A stretch of 64,000 nucleotides of DNA from Streptomyces sp. CB00316 (GTDB lineage: Bacteria > Actinomycetota > Actinomycetes > Streptomycetales > Streptomycetaceae): assembly GCF_001905595.1 (NCBI RefSeq), contig NZ_LIXI01000012.1, positions 1 through 64,000 of the forward strand, read 5' to 3'. Position numbers and translations under genes: made by a program. This document shows positions 38,098 to 45,697 of the stretch, piece by piece; positions within the stretch are counted from its first letter, which is position 1; each line of letters starts with the position of its first letter. The notes under the pieces are model-generated. The model had not been told where the DNA came from. It did not search any database and worked only from the letters and a program-made list of their open reading frames with translations.

Positions 38098-38868
38098 GTG
38101 ACACGTCGTACGGAGTGGCCGGGAGGCCCCGCCGAGCCCGGAGACGGCCCCGAATTCGCCGGCGGACCCACGGACGGGTCCGCCTACGAGCCGGGGACCG
38201 ACCGCGGGGCGCGGTCCGGGCGCCGCTCACGCGGGGGAGCGGACGCGGACGCCGGGTTCGGCGAAGGCGCGGGCCGGCGTGCCCGCTCCGGCACCAGGAG
38301 CAGCGGCTCCCCTTCCTCGTCGAGGGCCGAGCGGGGGGAGCCGCGTGATCAGCGGGACAAGGGGGAGCCGCGCGACCCGGTCGAGCAGGCGCGCAACATT
38401 TGTCTGCGCCTGCTCACCGGGACGCCGAGAACGCGCAAGCAGCTCGCGGATGCCCTGCGCAAGCGGGAGATCCCGGACGAGGCCGCCGAGGAAGTCCTCG
38501 CGCGCTTCGAGGACGTCGGGTTGATCGACGACGCGGCCTTCGCCGGGGCATGGGTGGAGTCCCGGCACCACGGTCGGGGGCTCGCCCGCCGCGCCCTCGT
38601 CCGCGAGCTGCGCACCAAGGGCGTCGACTCCTCCGTGATCGACGAGGCGGTCGGCCGGCTCGACGCCGATCAGGAGGAGGAGACGGCGCGGGAGCTGGTG
38701 GCCCGCAAGCTCCGTTCCACCCGCGGCCTGGACCGCGACAAGCGGCTGCGCCGCCTCGCGGGCATGCTCGCCCGCAAGGGATACGGGGAGGGCATGGCCC
38801 TGCGGGTGGTGCGCCAGGCGCTGGAGGAGGAGGGCGAGGACACGGAAGGGCTGGACGAGCCTTTCTGA
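38098..38868 (+). CDS. recX: RecA regulator RecX
   Basis: This 256-residue protein modulates RecA filaments. The conserved three-helix repeat core spans about residues 97-250 (QARNICLRLLTGTPRTRKQLADAL, FEDVGLIDDAAFAGAWVESR, GLARRALVRELRTKGV, RKGYGEGMALRVVRQAL). The first 95 residues are a G/R/S/E-rich, probably disordered extension that is usual in Streptomyces RecX and absent from shorter homologues. GTG 38098 starts 3 bp after the recA stop, so it is cotranscribed and probably shares recA's damage induction. Confidence 0.93.
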   Translation: MTRRTEWPGGPAEPGDGPEFAGGPTDGSAYEPGTDRGARSGRRSRGGADADAGFGEGAGRRARSGTRSSGSPSSSRAERGEPRDQRDKGEPRDPVEQARNICLRLLTGTPRTRKQLADALRKREIPDEAAEEVLARFEDVGLIDDAAFAGAWVESRHHGRGLARRALVRELRTKGVDSSVIDEAVGRLDADQEEETARELVARKLRSTRGLDRDKRLRRLAGMLARKGYGEGMALRVVRQALEEEGEDTEGLDEPF

Positions 38869-38918
38869 GAGGACTCCCTGAGAGACCTCCTGAGAGGAGC
38901 GGCCGTTCCGAGGCGAGC

Positions 38919-38942
38919 GGGGGCGGGGGGCGGGGGCAGGGG
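38919..38942 (+). other. G-quadruplex-forming tract after recX
   Basis: Four G runs of 5, 6, 5 and 4 lie at 38919-38923, 38925-38930, 38932-38936 and 38939-38942, with loops of one, one and two bases. The tract sits about 50 bp after the recX stop in the convergent gap, where no classical hairpin is seen. Three CTGAGAG repeats precede it (38865, 38878, 38890). Confidence 0.6.
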
Positions 38943-38953
38943 CCGTCGGCCGG

Positions 38954-39631
38954 TCAGTGTCCGGCTGCGGCCGCTCGGCGGGCGGCCGCGTCGACGAGGG
39001 CCAGGGCCTCCGCGGCGGTGCGGCCCGGCGCGCGGTTCCACGGGCCGATCAGCCCGGGCCATCCCTGGGAGCGGAGCTCGGTGATCAGCCAGGCGCCGGC
39101 CCGGTCCACGGTGGTGGGGGAGCCGTAGCCGAGCCGGTGCGCGGTGAGGAGCGCGCCACAGACACAGCGGGCTCCACGGGCGTTGCGCAGCCGGTACGGG
39201 GTGTTCTGCCAGCCCCACTCGGCCAGGATCTGCCGTGCGTAGCCGAGGTGGACGGAGGGCCTCAGATCTCCCTGGCCGACCCGCCGCCAGGCGTGGACAC
39301 GATCGGGCAGGACCGCCCCCAGCCGGCCGGGGAGCGGGCGCTCGGGCGGAGGCGCCGCCGGCAGCGTCCGCAGTGCGTCGTCGATGAGCCGGTCCACGGG
39401 GACGGAGAGCAGACTCCGCCAGTCGGAAGGCCGTCGGCCCGGTGCCGGTGCCGGTGCCGGCGCGGATGCCGGGGGCTGAGCGCGGGCCGGTTCCGTACGC
39501 TCCGCCGGGCGCGGCCCGGGTTCGGGGGCGGTGAGCTCCCACCCCGAGACGATGCTCTGCCATGCCTGTGTGTCGTGCAGCTGGGACGCCTGGGCGTCCA
39601 ACTGGTCGGGTGTGAGAACAGGGATCGCCAT
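38954..39631 (-). CDS. Conserved hypothetical protein, DUF6197-like
   Basis: This 225-residue soluble protein has a Pro/Ala-rich linker (residues about 45-70). The C-terminal domain reads LGYARQILAEWGWQN, GARCVCGALLTAH, WNRAPGRTAAEALALVDAAA, the pattern of the Streptomyces DUF6197 family, which has no known function. The CVCG cysteines could bind metal, but that is speculative. ATG 39631 is chosen because it starts the family-like MAIPVLTPDQLD; GGAG lies about 12 bp upstream. An in-frame ATG at 39652 is possible. It converges on recX. Confidence 0.68.
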   Translation of the reverse strand: MAIPVLTPDQLDAQASQLHDTQAWQSIVSGWELTAPEPGPRPAERTEPARAQPPASAPAPAPAPGRRPSDWRSLLSVPVDRLIDDALRTLPAAPPPERPLPGRLGAVLPDRVHAWRRVGQGDLRPSVHLGYARQILAEWGWQNTPYRLRNARGARCVCGALLTAHRLGYGSPTTVDRAGAWLITELRSQGWPGLIGPWNRAPGRTAAEALALVDAAARRAAAAGH

Positions 39632-39746
39632 AAGTGTGTCATCTCCGTACATTTCGCCTCTGTGTGAAGCGAATGTCGGTCGCGCACGGCGATGGCTCCA
39701 CCGGAGTGTGGCGTTCGGGTGTGCCCCGCCCGGAGATCAGACACGA

Positions 39747-39796
39747 GTGAGGGAGGGGGGCGGCCACGTCACGCCCGTGGCCGCCCCCTCCCTCAC
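39747..39796 (-). terminator. Long hairpin terminator after the rhodanese gene
   Basis: A 21-bp stem pairs 39747-39768 with 39776-39796 with one bulged G and a 7-base loop. It begins 10 bp after the rhodanese stop codon on the minus strand and ends the cysteine-catabolism operon. Confidence 0.88.
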
Positions 39797-39806
39797 CAGC
39801 TCGGCA

Positions 39807-40229
39807 TCAGCCGCCGGCGGCGCCCGGAGTGACGGGGAGGCCCGCCTCGCGCCATGCCTGGAAGCCTCCGATCAGATCGGTGGTCCGGTGCAGCCCGAGT
39901 TGCCGCAGCGACGCCACCGCGAGGCTCGACGCGTAGCCCTCGTTGCAGATGACGACCACCGGGAGCTCGTGGCTCACCGCTTCGGCGGCGCGGTGGCTGC
40001 CCTGCGGATCGAGTCGCCACTCCAGCTCGTTGCGCTCCACGACCAGCGCGCCGGGGATGAGCCCGTCCCGGTCCCGGAGGGCCGCGTACCGGATGTCCAC
40101 CAGCAGCGCCCCGTCCGTCGCCGCCGCGGCCGCCTCCTGCGGGCCGATCCGGTCGTAACCGGCCCGGGCCCGCTCCAGCAGCTCATCGATGCCCACCCGC
40201 TCCTCGGCGGCCGCCCCGTCGCCGCTCAC
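39807..40229 (-). CDS. Rhodanese-like sulfurtransferase domain protein
   Basis: This 140-residue single rhodanese domain has family motifs LLVDIR (residue 42), GLIPGALVVERNELEWRL, VVVICNEGYASS with active-site C95, and DLIGGFQAWREAGLPV. It would transfer sulfane sulfur, for example from persulfides arising in cysteine breakdown, to an acceptor such as cyanide or a thiol. GTG 40229 overlaps the cysteine dioxygenase stop by 4 bases (GTGA), so the two are translationally coupled and the pair forms a cysteine-oxidation unit. A long terminator follows directly. Confidence 0.88.
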   Translation of the reverse strand: MSGDGAAAEERVGIDELLERARAGYDRIGPQEAAAAATDGALLVDIRYAALRDRDGLIPGALVVERNELEWRLDPQGSHRAAEAVSHELPVVVICNEGYASSLAVASLRQLGLHRTTDLIGGFQAWREAGLPVTPGAAGG

Positions 40230-40870
40230 TGCCAGTCCTCCGGGCGCTCGGTCTGCTCCAGGCGGAGCACCGCGCCGGTGCGGCTGAACCGGCGGATCCG
40301 CGGCAGCGGCGGGTAGTACGCGTGGACGGAGACGGCATGCACGCTGTCGGACTCGTTGAGGACCTCGTGCACGTGGTTCTGTCCGAAGGCCCGTCCCTGA
40401 CCGGCCGCCAGCTCCCGTGACCGGTCCACCCCTTCGTTCAGCTCCAGGGTCTTCCAGCCGTCGGTGGGCAGCCGTACGGCCAGCGAGTGCTCCTTGAGGG
40501 TGCCGGAGGCGGTGGTGAAGGCGCCGACCGAGTCGGCGTGGTCGTGCCAGCCCGTCCCGGCCCCCGGCGGCCAGCCGATCAGCCAGGCCTCGCTGCCACC
40601 GGGCCCGTCGAGCCGGACCCAGGTGCGGCCCTCCGGATCGAGTGGCAGGGAGGCGATGAGCGCCGCGTCCTCGGCGGCGCGGCGCACGAAGTCGAGCAGC
40701 TCGGCGACCGTCGGTCCGGAGGAGCCGGCACGGGCCGAGCCGACCCGCGCGGAGACAGCGGGAGCGGAGGCCACAGCGGCGCCAGGAGAAGCGGAAGCGG
40801 CGGTCGCCGGCGCGGTGGCGGGAGAAGGTACGGAAGCAGCCGTGGGCACGGCAGGCGAGAGGGAAGACAC
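40226..40870 (-). CDS. Cysteine dioxygenase
   Basis: This 214-residue cupin enzyme is predicted to oxidise L-cysteine to cysteine sulfinate. The iron ligands are visible as H109 and H111 (GWHDHADSVGAF) and a third histidine at H166 or H168 (FGQNHVHEVLNESD). The SVHAYYPPLP strand closes the cupin. The first 45 residues are an A/S/P/V-rich tail. GTG 40870 is chosen because AGGA lies about 8 bp upstream; the frame runs open to 41140 but would include the leader-peptide region. It is coupled to the rhodanese gene downstream and preceded by a Cys-rich leader peptide, which suggests control by cysteine supply. Confidence 0.87.
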   Translation of the reverse strand: MSSLSPAVPTAASVPSPATAPATAASASPGAAVASAPAVSARVGSARAGSSGPTVAELLDFVRRAAEDAALIASLPLDPEGRTWVRLDGPGGSEAWLIGWPPGAGTGWHDHADSVGAFTTASGTLKEHSLAVRLPTDGWKTLELNEGVDRSRELAAGQGRAFGQNHVHEVLNESDSVHAVSVHAYYPPLPRIRRFSRTGAVLRLEQTERPEDWQ

Positions 40871-40944
40871 AGGGACCGTCCTGGAAGTTCGCGCGAGGTC
40901 CCGGCCGTGCGGAAAAGCGGCACGGACCGGCAGAGGAAGGCGAT

Positions 40945-41031
40945 TCAGCAGGACGGGCGACACACGCAGCCCGCGTAACGGAGGAGGTCCATATGGACCC
41001 TCCGCCACAGGCGCACATCGGTGTCGGTCAT
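40945..41031 (-). CDS. Cysteine-rich leader peptide upstream of cysteine dioxygenase
   Basis: This 28-residue open frame starts at ATG 41031 and ends GCVCRPSC, with three of its last seven residues cysteine. It lies 74 bp upstream of the dioxygenase start on the same strand and ends in an R/L-rich context (RLWRRVHMDLLRYAG) typical of Streptomyces putative leader peptides. Ribosome stalling at the Cys codons when Cys-tRNA is scarce would make expression cysteine-responsive. The ATG lies about 7 bases after a promoter -10 box, so the leader may be translated from a leaderless message. The function is inferred from composition and position. Confidence 0.75.
   Translation of the reverse strand: MTDTDVRLWRRVHMDLLRYAGCVCRPSC
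40986..40999. repeat. 14-bp perfect palindrome inside the leader peptide
   Basis: GGTCCATATGGACC lies within the leader-peptide codons, with GAGG/CTCC-like flanks. It may act as an operator or as RNA structure taking part in attenuation. Confidence 0.5.
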
Positions 41032-41038
41032 GATCTGG

Positions 41039-41067
41039 AGTACACCATGTGCGCCCGTGACGGTCAA
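41039..41067 (-). promoter_or_regulatory. Promoter of the cysteine leader-dioxygenase operon
   Basis: On the minus strand TTGACC (41067-41062), a 17-bp spacer and TGTACT (41044-41039) form a good SigA-type promoter. The expected start lies at or next to the leader ATG (41031), implying a leaderless leader-peptide message. It overlaps the 3' end of the monooxygenase gene by 4 bp. Confidence 0.7.
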
Positions 41068-42806
41068 CGGATCCTGGCGGTCCGGTCGGCGTGAACCCGC
41101 TCGCGAGGCCCCGGCGCGCGCGCCGCCCCCCGCTCGTCATCGCCGCTCTCCCCGCCTCCGGCCCCTGGCGCTCCGCCCAGCGCCGCCCGCGCCGCGGCGA
41201 ACAGCTCCGCGGGCCGGACGCCGGCGAAGGCGGCCACCAGGTGGCCGTCGGGACGGACCAGCAGAACGGTGTGGGCCGAGGCGCCCGGATAGCTCTCCGT
41301 CACCAGCAGTTCCGCCGGGGACGGCAGCGCCTCCACGGCCTCCACCAAGCGCGGCATGATGCCGGCGGTCAGCCAGTGCCGCCGGTCCCACACGCCCGTG
41401 CCGGGCGCCACAAGGATCACCAGCGGATGCCCCTGCCCGAGCCGCTCGCGCAGCCGTACGGCCGTCCCGTCCGGTGCCGTCACCCGTACATCGGCGACCG
41501 GCGCACCGGGGGGCGTACCCACCGCGGTGTGCGCCTCCGCGTGCGGTGGTGCAAGGGGGGAGTGCGAGTACGAAGGGGGCGCACCGAGGGCTCCACGGCC
41601 CAGGTGCCCGTCGGCGAGCAGGGTGTCGTGGCCGCGGACCGTGCCCGGTACGAGGGTCCGCAGTCCTCCGCCGCCCCGCAGTATCGGCAGGGACTGGTCG
41701 GCGGCGCGCAGCCGGGCGGCGACCGCTGCCCGGCGCTCTGCCTGGTAGCTGTCGAGCAGGAGGTCGCCGCCGCGGTGGTGCCAGGCGTGGGCGAGCTTCC
41801 AGGCCAGGTTCTCGGCGTCCCGGATCCCCTCGTCCAGCCCCTGGGTGCCGAGCGCCCCCAGCAGATGTGCCGCGTCGCCCGCCAGGAAGGCCCGCTGCAC
41901 GCGCCAGCGCCGGGCGAGGCGGTGGTGGAGCGTGTGGACGCCGGTGTCGAGCAGCTCGTACGCCGGGGTCTCGCCGCACCAGCCGGCCAGGGTGTCCCGG
42001 ATACGGGTGATCAGGGCGTCCGGGGTGACCAGTTCGCCGCGCGGCGGGAGCAGCCAGTCCAGCCGCCAGACCCCGTCGGGCAGCGGCCGCGCACCGACCT
42101 CGGCACCCCCGCCGCCCCACGGCGGCTGCCGGTGCAGCACGGCCTCGCCCGGCCAGGGCAGCTCGGCCCGGAGCGCGGCGACGGCGTGCCGTTCCACCGC
42201 CGTACGACCGGGAAACCTGATGTCCAGGAGCTTGCGCACGGTCGAACGGGCACCGTCGCAGCCGACCAGATAGCTGCCGCGCCACCAGGCCGTATCGGAC
42301 CCCTTGGTGTGCACCGTGACGCCGTCCCGGTCCTGCTCCAGGGTGTCGATGCGGCTCAGCGGTACCAGCTTCACCAGCGGCGCCGCCGCGACCGCCGCGC
42401 GCAGGGCGGAGGCCAGCGCGTGCTGCGGAACGTGCAGAGGGGCCGGGAGGGACGCCACGCCCTGGCCACCGGCGGCACCGGCGTCACCGAAGTCTCGGAC
42501 GTCTCCGGAGTCTCCGGTGTCATGGGAGGCATCGGGCCCCGCGCCCAGCGGCACGTCGCGGACCAGCTGCTTCCGGCGCATCGAACGCCACCCGCTCCAC
42601 CGCAGCCCGTCCTTCTCCAGGTGGGCGGCGCCTAGGCGTTCCACCAGGTCGGCGGTGTCCTCACGCAGCACGACCGTGCGGGCGAGACGGACTTCCTCGG
42701 TGCCCGGCCCCTCGTCCAAAAGCACGCACGGGACGCCCTGGGCGGCGAGGGCCAGCGACAGCGTCAGACCGACGGGTCCGGCGCCGACGACGATCACCGG
42801 GTCCAC
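41064..42806 (-). CDS. FAD-dependent aromatic hydroxylase-type monooxygenase
   Basis: This 580-residue flavoprotein belongs to the class A (PHBH-fold) monooxygenases. It has the dinucleotide-binding start VIVVGAGPVGLTLSLALAAQG, the DG motif YLVGCDGARSTVRKLL and the FAD-ribityl GD motif AFLAGDAAHLLGALGTQGLDEGI. The C-terminal thioredoxin-like region (residues about 440-560) occurs in phenol- and polyketide-hydroxylating members. GTG 42806 has GGAGGAGA 7 bp upstream; a longer frame to 42884 lacks one. It would use NAD(P)H and O2 to hydroxylate an aromatic substrate, which cannot be named. A stem-loop at 42913 shields it from the glu operon. Confidence 0.86.
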   Translation of the reverse strand: MDPVIVVGAGPVGLTLSLALAAQGVPCVLLDEGPGTEEVRLARTVVLREDTADLVERLGAAHLEKDGLRWSGWRSMRRKQLVRDVPLGAGPDASHDTGDSGDVRDFGDAGAAGGQGVASLPAPLHVPQHALASALRAAVAAAPLVKLVPLSRIDTLEQDRDGVTVHTKGSDTAWWRGSYLVGCDGARSTVRKLLDIRFPGRTAVERHAVAALRAELPWPGEAVLHRQPPWGGGGAEVGARPLPDGVWRLDWLLPPRGELVTPDALITRIRDTLAGWCGETPAYELLDTGVHTLHHRLARRWRVQRAFLAGDAAHLLGALGTQGLDEGIRDAENLAWKLAHAWHHRGGDLLLDSYQAERRAAVAARLRAADQSLPILRGGGGLRTLVPGTVRGHDTLLADGHLGRGALGAPPSYSHSPLAPPHAEAHTAVGTPPGAPVADVRVTAPDGTAVRLRERLGQGHPLVILVAPGTGVWDRRHWLTAGIMPRLVEAVEALPSPAELLVTESYPGASAHTVLLVRPDGHLVAAFAGVRPAELFAAARAALGGAPGAGGGESGDDERGAARAPGPRERVHADRTARIR

Positions 42807-42912
42807 GGCGCGTCTCCTCCGGCCCGTACGGTCATGCGGAACGTGGCAGTGGAAGCCGGGTGCGTGATCACAGAACGTATGCAACCCACTGGGGGTGCTT
42901 GCGTCAAGTGAC

Positions 42913-42942
42913 CGAGGCAGCGACGCGTGTGCCGCTGCCTCG
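42913..42942 (-). terminator. Terminator of the gluABCD operon
   Basis: A perfect 10-bp stem pairs CGAGGCAGCG (42913-42922) with CGCTGCCTCG (42933-42942) with a 10-base loop. It starts 30 bp after the gluD stop on the minus strand. Confidence 0.85.
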
Positions 42943-42972
42943 AATGCTTCTGCCGGGAAAGACCGAGGAGAG

Positions 42973-43926
42973 TCAGTCCTTCGTCACTCCGGCCCCACCG
43001 GCACCGTCGATCCCGGTGCCTGCGCCCCCTGCGCCCCCTGCTCCCTCAGCGGTCGGGCCGAACGTGCCGGCCGTCGCGTCGATGGTTCCGGGGGCCTGGA
43101 CGGCCGGCGCCACCGCGATGCCGGTCTTGGCGCGGCGGCCGCGCTTCTCGATCCAGGTCGCCAGCGACGAGAGCAGCAGACACAGCGCGATGTAGATCGT
43201 GCCGATGACGGCGATCGTCGAGACGTACGGGTACTGCCCGTTCACCTGCGTGTTGGAGGCGATCAGACGCGCGGTCTGGAGCAGCTCCGGGTACAGGATG
43301 ATGAAGCCGAGCGAGGTGTCCTTGAGGGTCACCACGAGCTGGCTGATGATCGTCGGCAACATCGACCGGACGGCCTGCGGCATCAGGACGGTGACCATGA
43401 CCTGGGTCTTGCGCATACCGAGCGCGTACGCGGCCTCGCTCTGGCCCCGGGGGACGGCGTTGACGCCGGCGCGCAGCACCTCGGCCTGGACGCAGCCGTT
43501 GTAGATGGACAGGCCCGCCGCCAGCGCCCACATCGAGTGGTCCGTGAGGAAGCCGACCCAGATGGCGTAGATCGTGATCAGCAGCGGAAGCGAGCGGAAC
43601 AGCTCGATGAAGGTGGTCGCGGCCCAGCGGACCGGCTTGTGGTCGGAGAGGCGCCCCACCGCGAGCACCACACCGAGGACGAGCGAGCCGACCGCGGCCA
43701 GGCCGAACGCCTTGAGCGTGGCGACGAGGGCGTCGGCGATGTTCTGCCGGATGCCCGCGTAGTTGAAGATGTCCCACATCTCGGGGGCCAGGTGGCCCTT
43801 GTCGGCGAGCCGCAGCAGGCTGACGGCGATCAGCGCGGCGATGGCGAGGGCGCCGAGGACGGCGTAGATCCGGTTGCGGACGAGAGCCTTGGGGCCCGGG
43901 GCGTCGTAGAGAACGCTGGCGCTCAT
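42973..43926 (-). CDS. gluD: Glutamate ABC transporter permease GluD
   Basis: This 317-residue inner-membrane permease has five or so transmembrane segments. The EAA coupling motif is EAAYALGMRKTQVMVTVLMPQAVR near residue 175, preceded by the HisM-like signature LRAGVNAVPRGQ. A P/A/G-rich tail of about 45 residues closes the protein. ATG 43926 overlaps the gluC stop (ATGA). Together with GluC it forms the channel of a polar amino-acid importer. The assignment to glutamate rests on the gluABCD order known in Corynebacterium and Streptomyces, not on substrate motifs. Confidence 0.86.
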   Translation of the reverse strand: MSASVLYDAPGPKALVRNRIYAVLGALAIAALIAVSLLRLADKGHLAPEMWDIFNYAGIRQNIADALVATLKAFGLAAVGSLVLGVVLAVGRLSDHKPVRWAATTFIELFRSLPLLITIYAIWVGFLTDHSMWALAAGLSIYNGCVQAEVLRAGVNAVPRGQSEAAYALGMRKTQVMVTVLMPQAVRSMLPTIISQLVVTLKDTSLGFIILYPELLQTARLIASNTQVNGQYPYVSTIAVIGTIYIALCLLLSSLATWIEKRGRRAKTGIAVAPAVQAPGTIDATAGTFGPTAEGAGGAGGAGTGIDGAGGAGVTKD

Positions 43927-44570
43927 CGGGCGACCTCCATGCGACGCTCCAGCAGCCGGAAGAGGCCGCTGATGGTAAACGTGACGACCAGGTAGCCGAG
44001 GGCCACCCAGATGAAGACGGGGACGATGTCGTAACCCTTGTCGCTCATCAGTTTCTGCCAGCCGAACAGCTCGGCGTTGCTGAAGGCGCCGGCGATCGCG
44101 GAGTTCTTGGTGAGCGCGATGAAGATGCTGCTCATCGGCGGGATGACGGTCCGCGTCGCCTGGGGGAGCACCACGATGCGCAGCGTCTGGGCGAACGTCA
44201 TGCCGATCGAGCGCGCGGCCTCGGCCTGGCCCAGCGGCACGGTGTTGATGCCGGAGCGGACCGCCTCGCAGACGAACGAGGAGGTGTAGAAGCCGAGGGC
44301 GAGCGAGCCGAGCACGAAGGGGCTCATCCCCGGGAAGAGGATCTCCGGGACGACGAAGAAGAAGATCAGGAAGAGCAGCGTCAGCGGGGTGTTGCGCATC
44401 AGCGTCACCCAGGCGGTGCCGAAGTACCGCAGCGGCGGCACCGGCGAGACCCGGAAGCCGGCGATGACGACGCCGAGCACCAGGGCGATTACCGAGCTGA
44501 CGGCGGTGATCGACACGGTTCCTATGAAGCCGTCGCGGAACTCTGGGAAATTGTCGAGCAGTACGTTCAT
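43923..44570 (-). CDS. gluC: Glutamate ABC transporter permease GluC
   Basis: This 215-residue permease of the HisMQ type has about five membrane segments and the coupling loop AARSIGMTFAQTLRIVVLPQATRTVIPP near residue 120. GGAGACC is placed 5 bp before ATG 44570. It is coupled to gluD by a 4-base overlap. The 157-bp gap to the binding-protein gene gluB contains a hairpin (44630-44647), which probably lowers permease expression relative to the binding protein. Confidence 0.87.
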   Translation of the reverse strand: MNVLLDNFPEFRDGFIGTVSITAVSSVIALVLGVVIAGFRVSPVPPLRYFGTAWVTLMRNTPLTLLFLIFFFVVPEILFPGMSPFVLGSLALGFYTSSFVCEAVRSGINTVPLGQAEAARSIGMTFAQTLRIVVLPQATRTVIPPMSSIFIALTKNSAIAGAFSNAELFGWQKLMSDKGYDIVPVFIWVALGYLVVTFTISGLFRLLERRMEVAR

Positions 44571-44629
44571 GAGGTCTCCGCGTCGGCGGTCAGCGGCATC
44601 AGGGCAGGGGAAGGGGCGCCCCGTACCCC

Positions 44630-44647
44630 GCCCCGCCCCTGCGGGGC
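44630..44647 (-). terminator. Intercistronic hairpin between gluB and gluC
   Basis: GCCCCGC (44630-44636) pairs perfectly with GCGGGGC (44641-44647) over a CCCT loop. Its place after the binding-protein gene is the usual site of partial terminators or mRNA-stabilising stems in ABC importer operons. Confidence 0.6.
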
Positions 44648-44727
44648 AGCGGCGGCGTACGGGACGCCTCCTGAGTCACACGCGGTACGTCAGTGACGGG
44701 GCGTCGGCCGTGGGACGGCGGACGGCG

Positions 44728-45651
44728 TCAGTAGCGCTCGAGCGCCGGCGGCTCGGTGTAGGCCGACCCGGACAGGCCCAGCGTCGCCTCGTAGATCTTC
44801 TTGTACGTGCCGTCCTTGACGTGCTTGTCCAGCGAGTCGTTGATCGCGTCGCGCAGGACCTTGTCGTCCTTGTTCAGGCCGACGCCGTAGGGCTCGTCGG
44901 TGAACGGCTTGCCGACGACCTTGAGCTTGCCGGAGTTGGCGGCCGCGTAACCCTTGAGGATCGAGTCGTCCGTGGTGAGAGCGTCGACCTGCTTGGTCAG
45001 CACCTGCTGCACGCAGTCGGAGTACTTGGCCAGCTCGACGACGTTCGCGCCGTACTCCGGCTTCTTGATCTCCTGGAGCGGGGTGGAGCCGACGATCGAG
45101 CAGACCTTCTTGCCCTTCACCGACTCCTTGCCGGTGATGGAGTTGTCGTCCTTGCGGACCAGGAGGTCGGCGCCCGCCTTGTAGTACGGACCGGCGAAAC
45201 CGACCTGCTTCTTGCGCTCGTCGTTGATCGTGTACGTGCCGACGAAGTAGTCGACCTGGCCCTTGGAGATCGCCGTCTCACGGATGCCGGAGTCGACGGT
45301 CTTCCACTCGATCTGCTTCTCCGTGAAGCCGAGGTCCGCCGCGATCATCTTGGCGATCTCGATGTCGAAGCCGGAGCGCTCCTTGGTCGACTGGTCCTCG
45401 AAGCCGAGGTAGGGCTGGTCGGCCTTGGCGCCGATGATCAGCTTGCCGCGCTGCTTCGCCTTCTTGAAGACCGGCGAGTCCAGCTCGACGTCCTTGGCGA
45501 CGGTGTACGTGGGCAGCGCGGGAGCCTCGGAGGAACCGGGCTTGGTGCCGCCCGGCTTGTCACCGGCGGAACCCTCCTTGCCACCACACGCGGTCGCGGT
45601 CAGGGCGAGGACGGCGATGGCCGCGACGGCGGCCGACTTGCGGAGCTTCAT
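44728..45651 (-). CDS. gluB: Glutamate-binding lipoprotein GluB
   Basis: This 307-residue solute-binding lipoprotein has a basic signal, a hydrophobic stretch and a lipobox LTATAC with lipidated C22, followed by a G/S/K/P-rich linker. The family 3 (polar amino acid) binding fold is clear: GKLIIGAKADQPYLGFED, GFDIEIAKMIAADLG, VDYFVGTYTINDERKKQVGFAGPYY, CVQQVLTKQVDALTTDDSI. The signature R and D contacts for amino-acid substrates are present in these motifs. AAGGAAAA precedes ATG 45651. It delivers substrate to GluCD; it follows gluA by 46 bp. Confidence 0.88.
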   Translation of the reverse strand: MKLRKSAAVAAIAVLALTATACGGKEGSAGDKPGGTKPGSSEAPALPTYTVAKDVELDSPVFKKAKQRGKLIIGAKADQPYLGFEDQSTKERSGFDIEIAKMIAADLGFTEKQIEWKTVDSGIRETAISKGQVDYFVGTYTINDERKKQVGFAGPYYKAGADLLVRKDDNSITGKESVKGKKVCSIVGSTPLQEIKKPEYGANVVELAKYSDCVQQVLTKQVDALTTDDSILKGYAAANSGKLKVVGKPFTDEPYGVGLNKDDKVLRDAINDSLDKHVKDGTYKKIYEATLGLSGSAYTEPPALERY

Positions 45652-45697
45652 GTGAGTTTTCCTTATGCCGTAGGTCGTTGTCGTCAGTCGTCGGTCG

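Noticed and set aside
42807..42912. A TTGACG promoter for the monooxygenase on the minus strand (near 42904)
   Set aside because: The hexamer is present, but no acceptable -10 box stands at 16-19 bp, so it was not listed as a feature.
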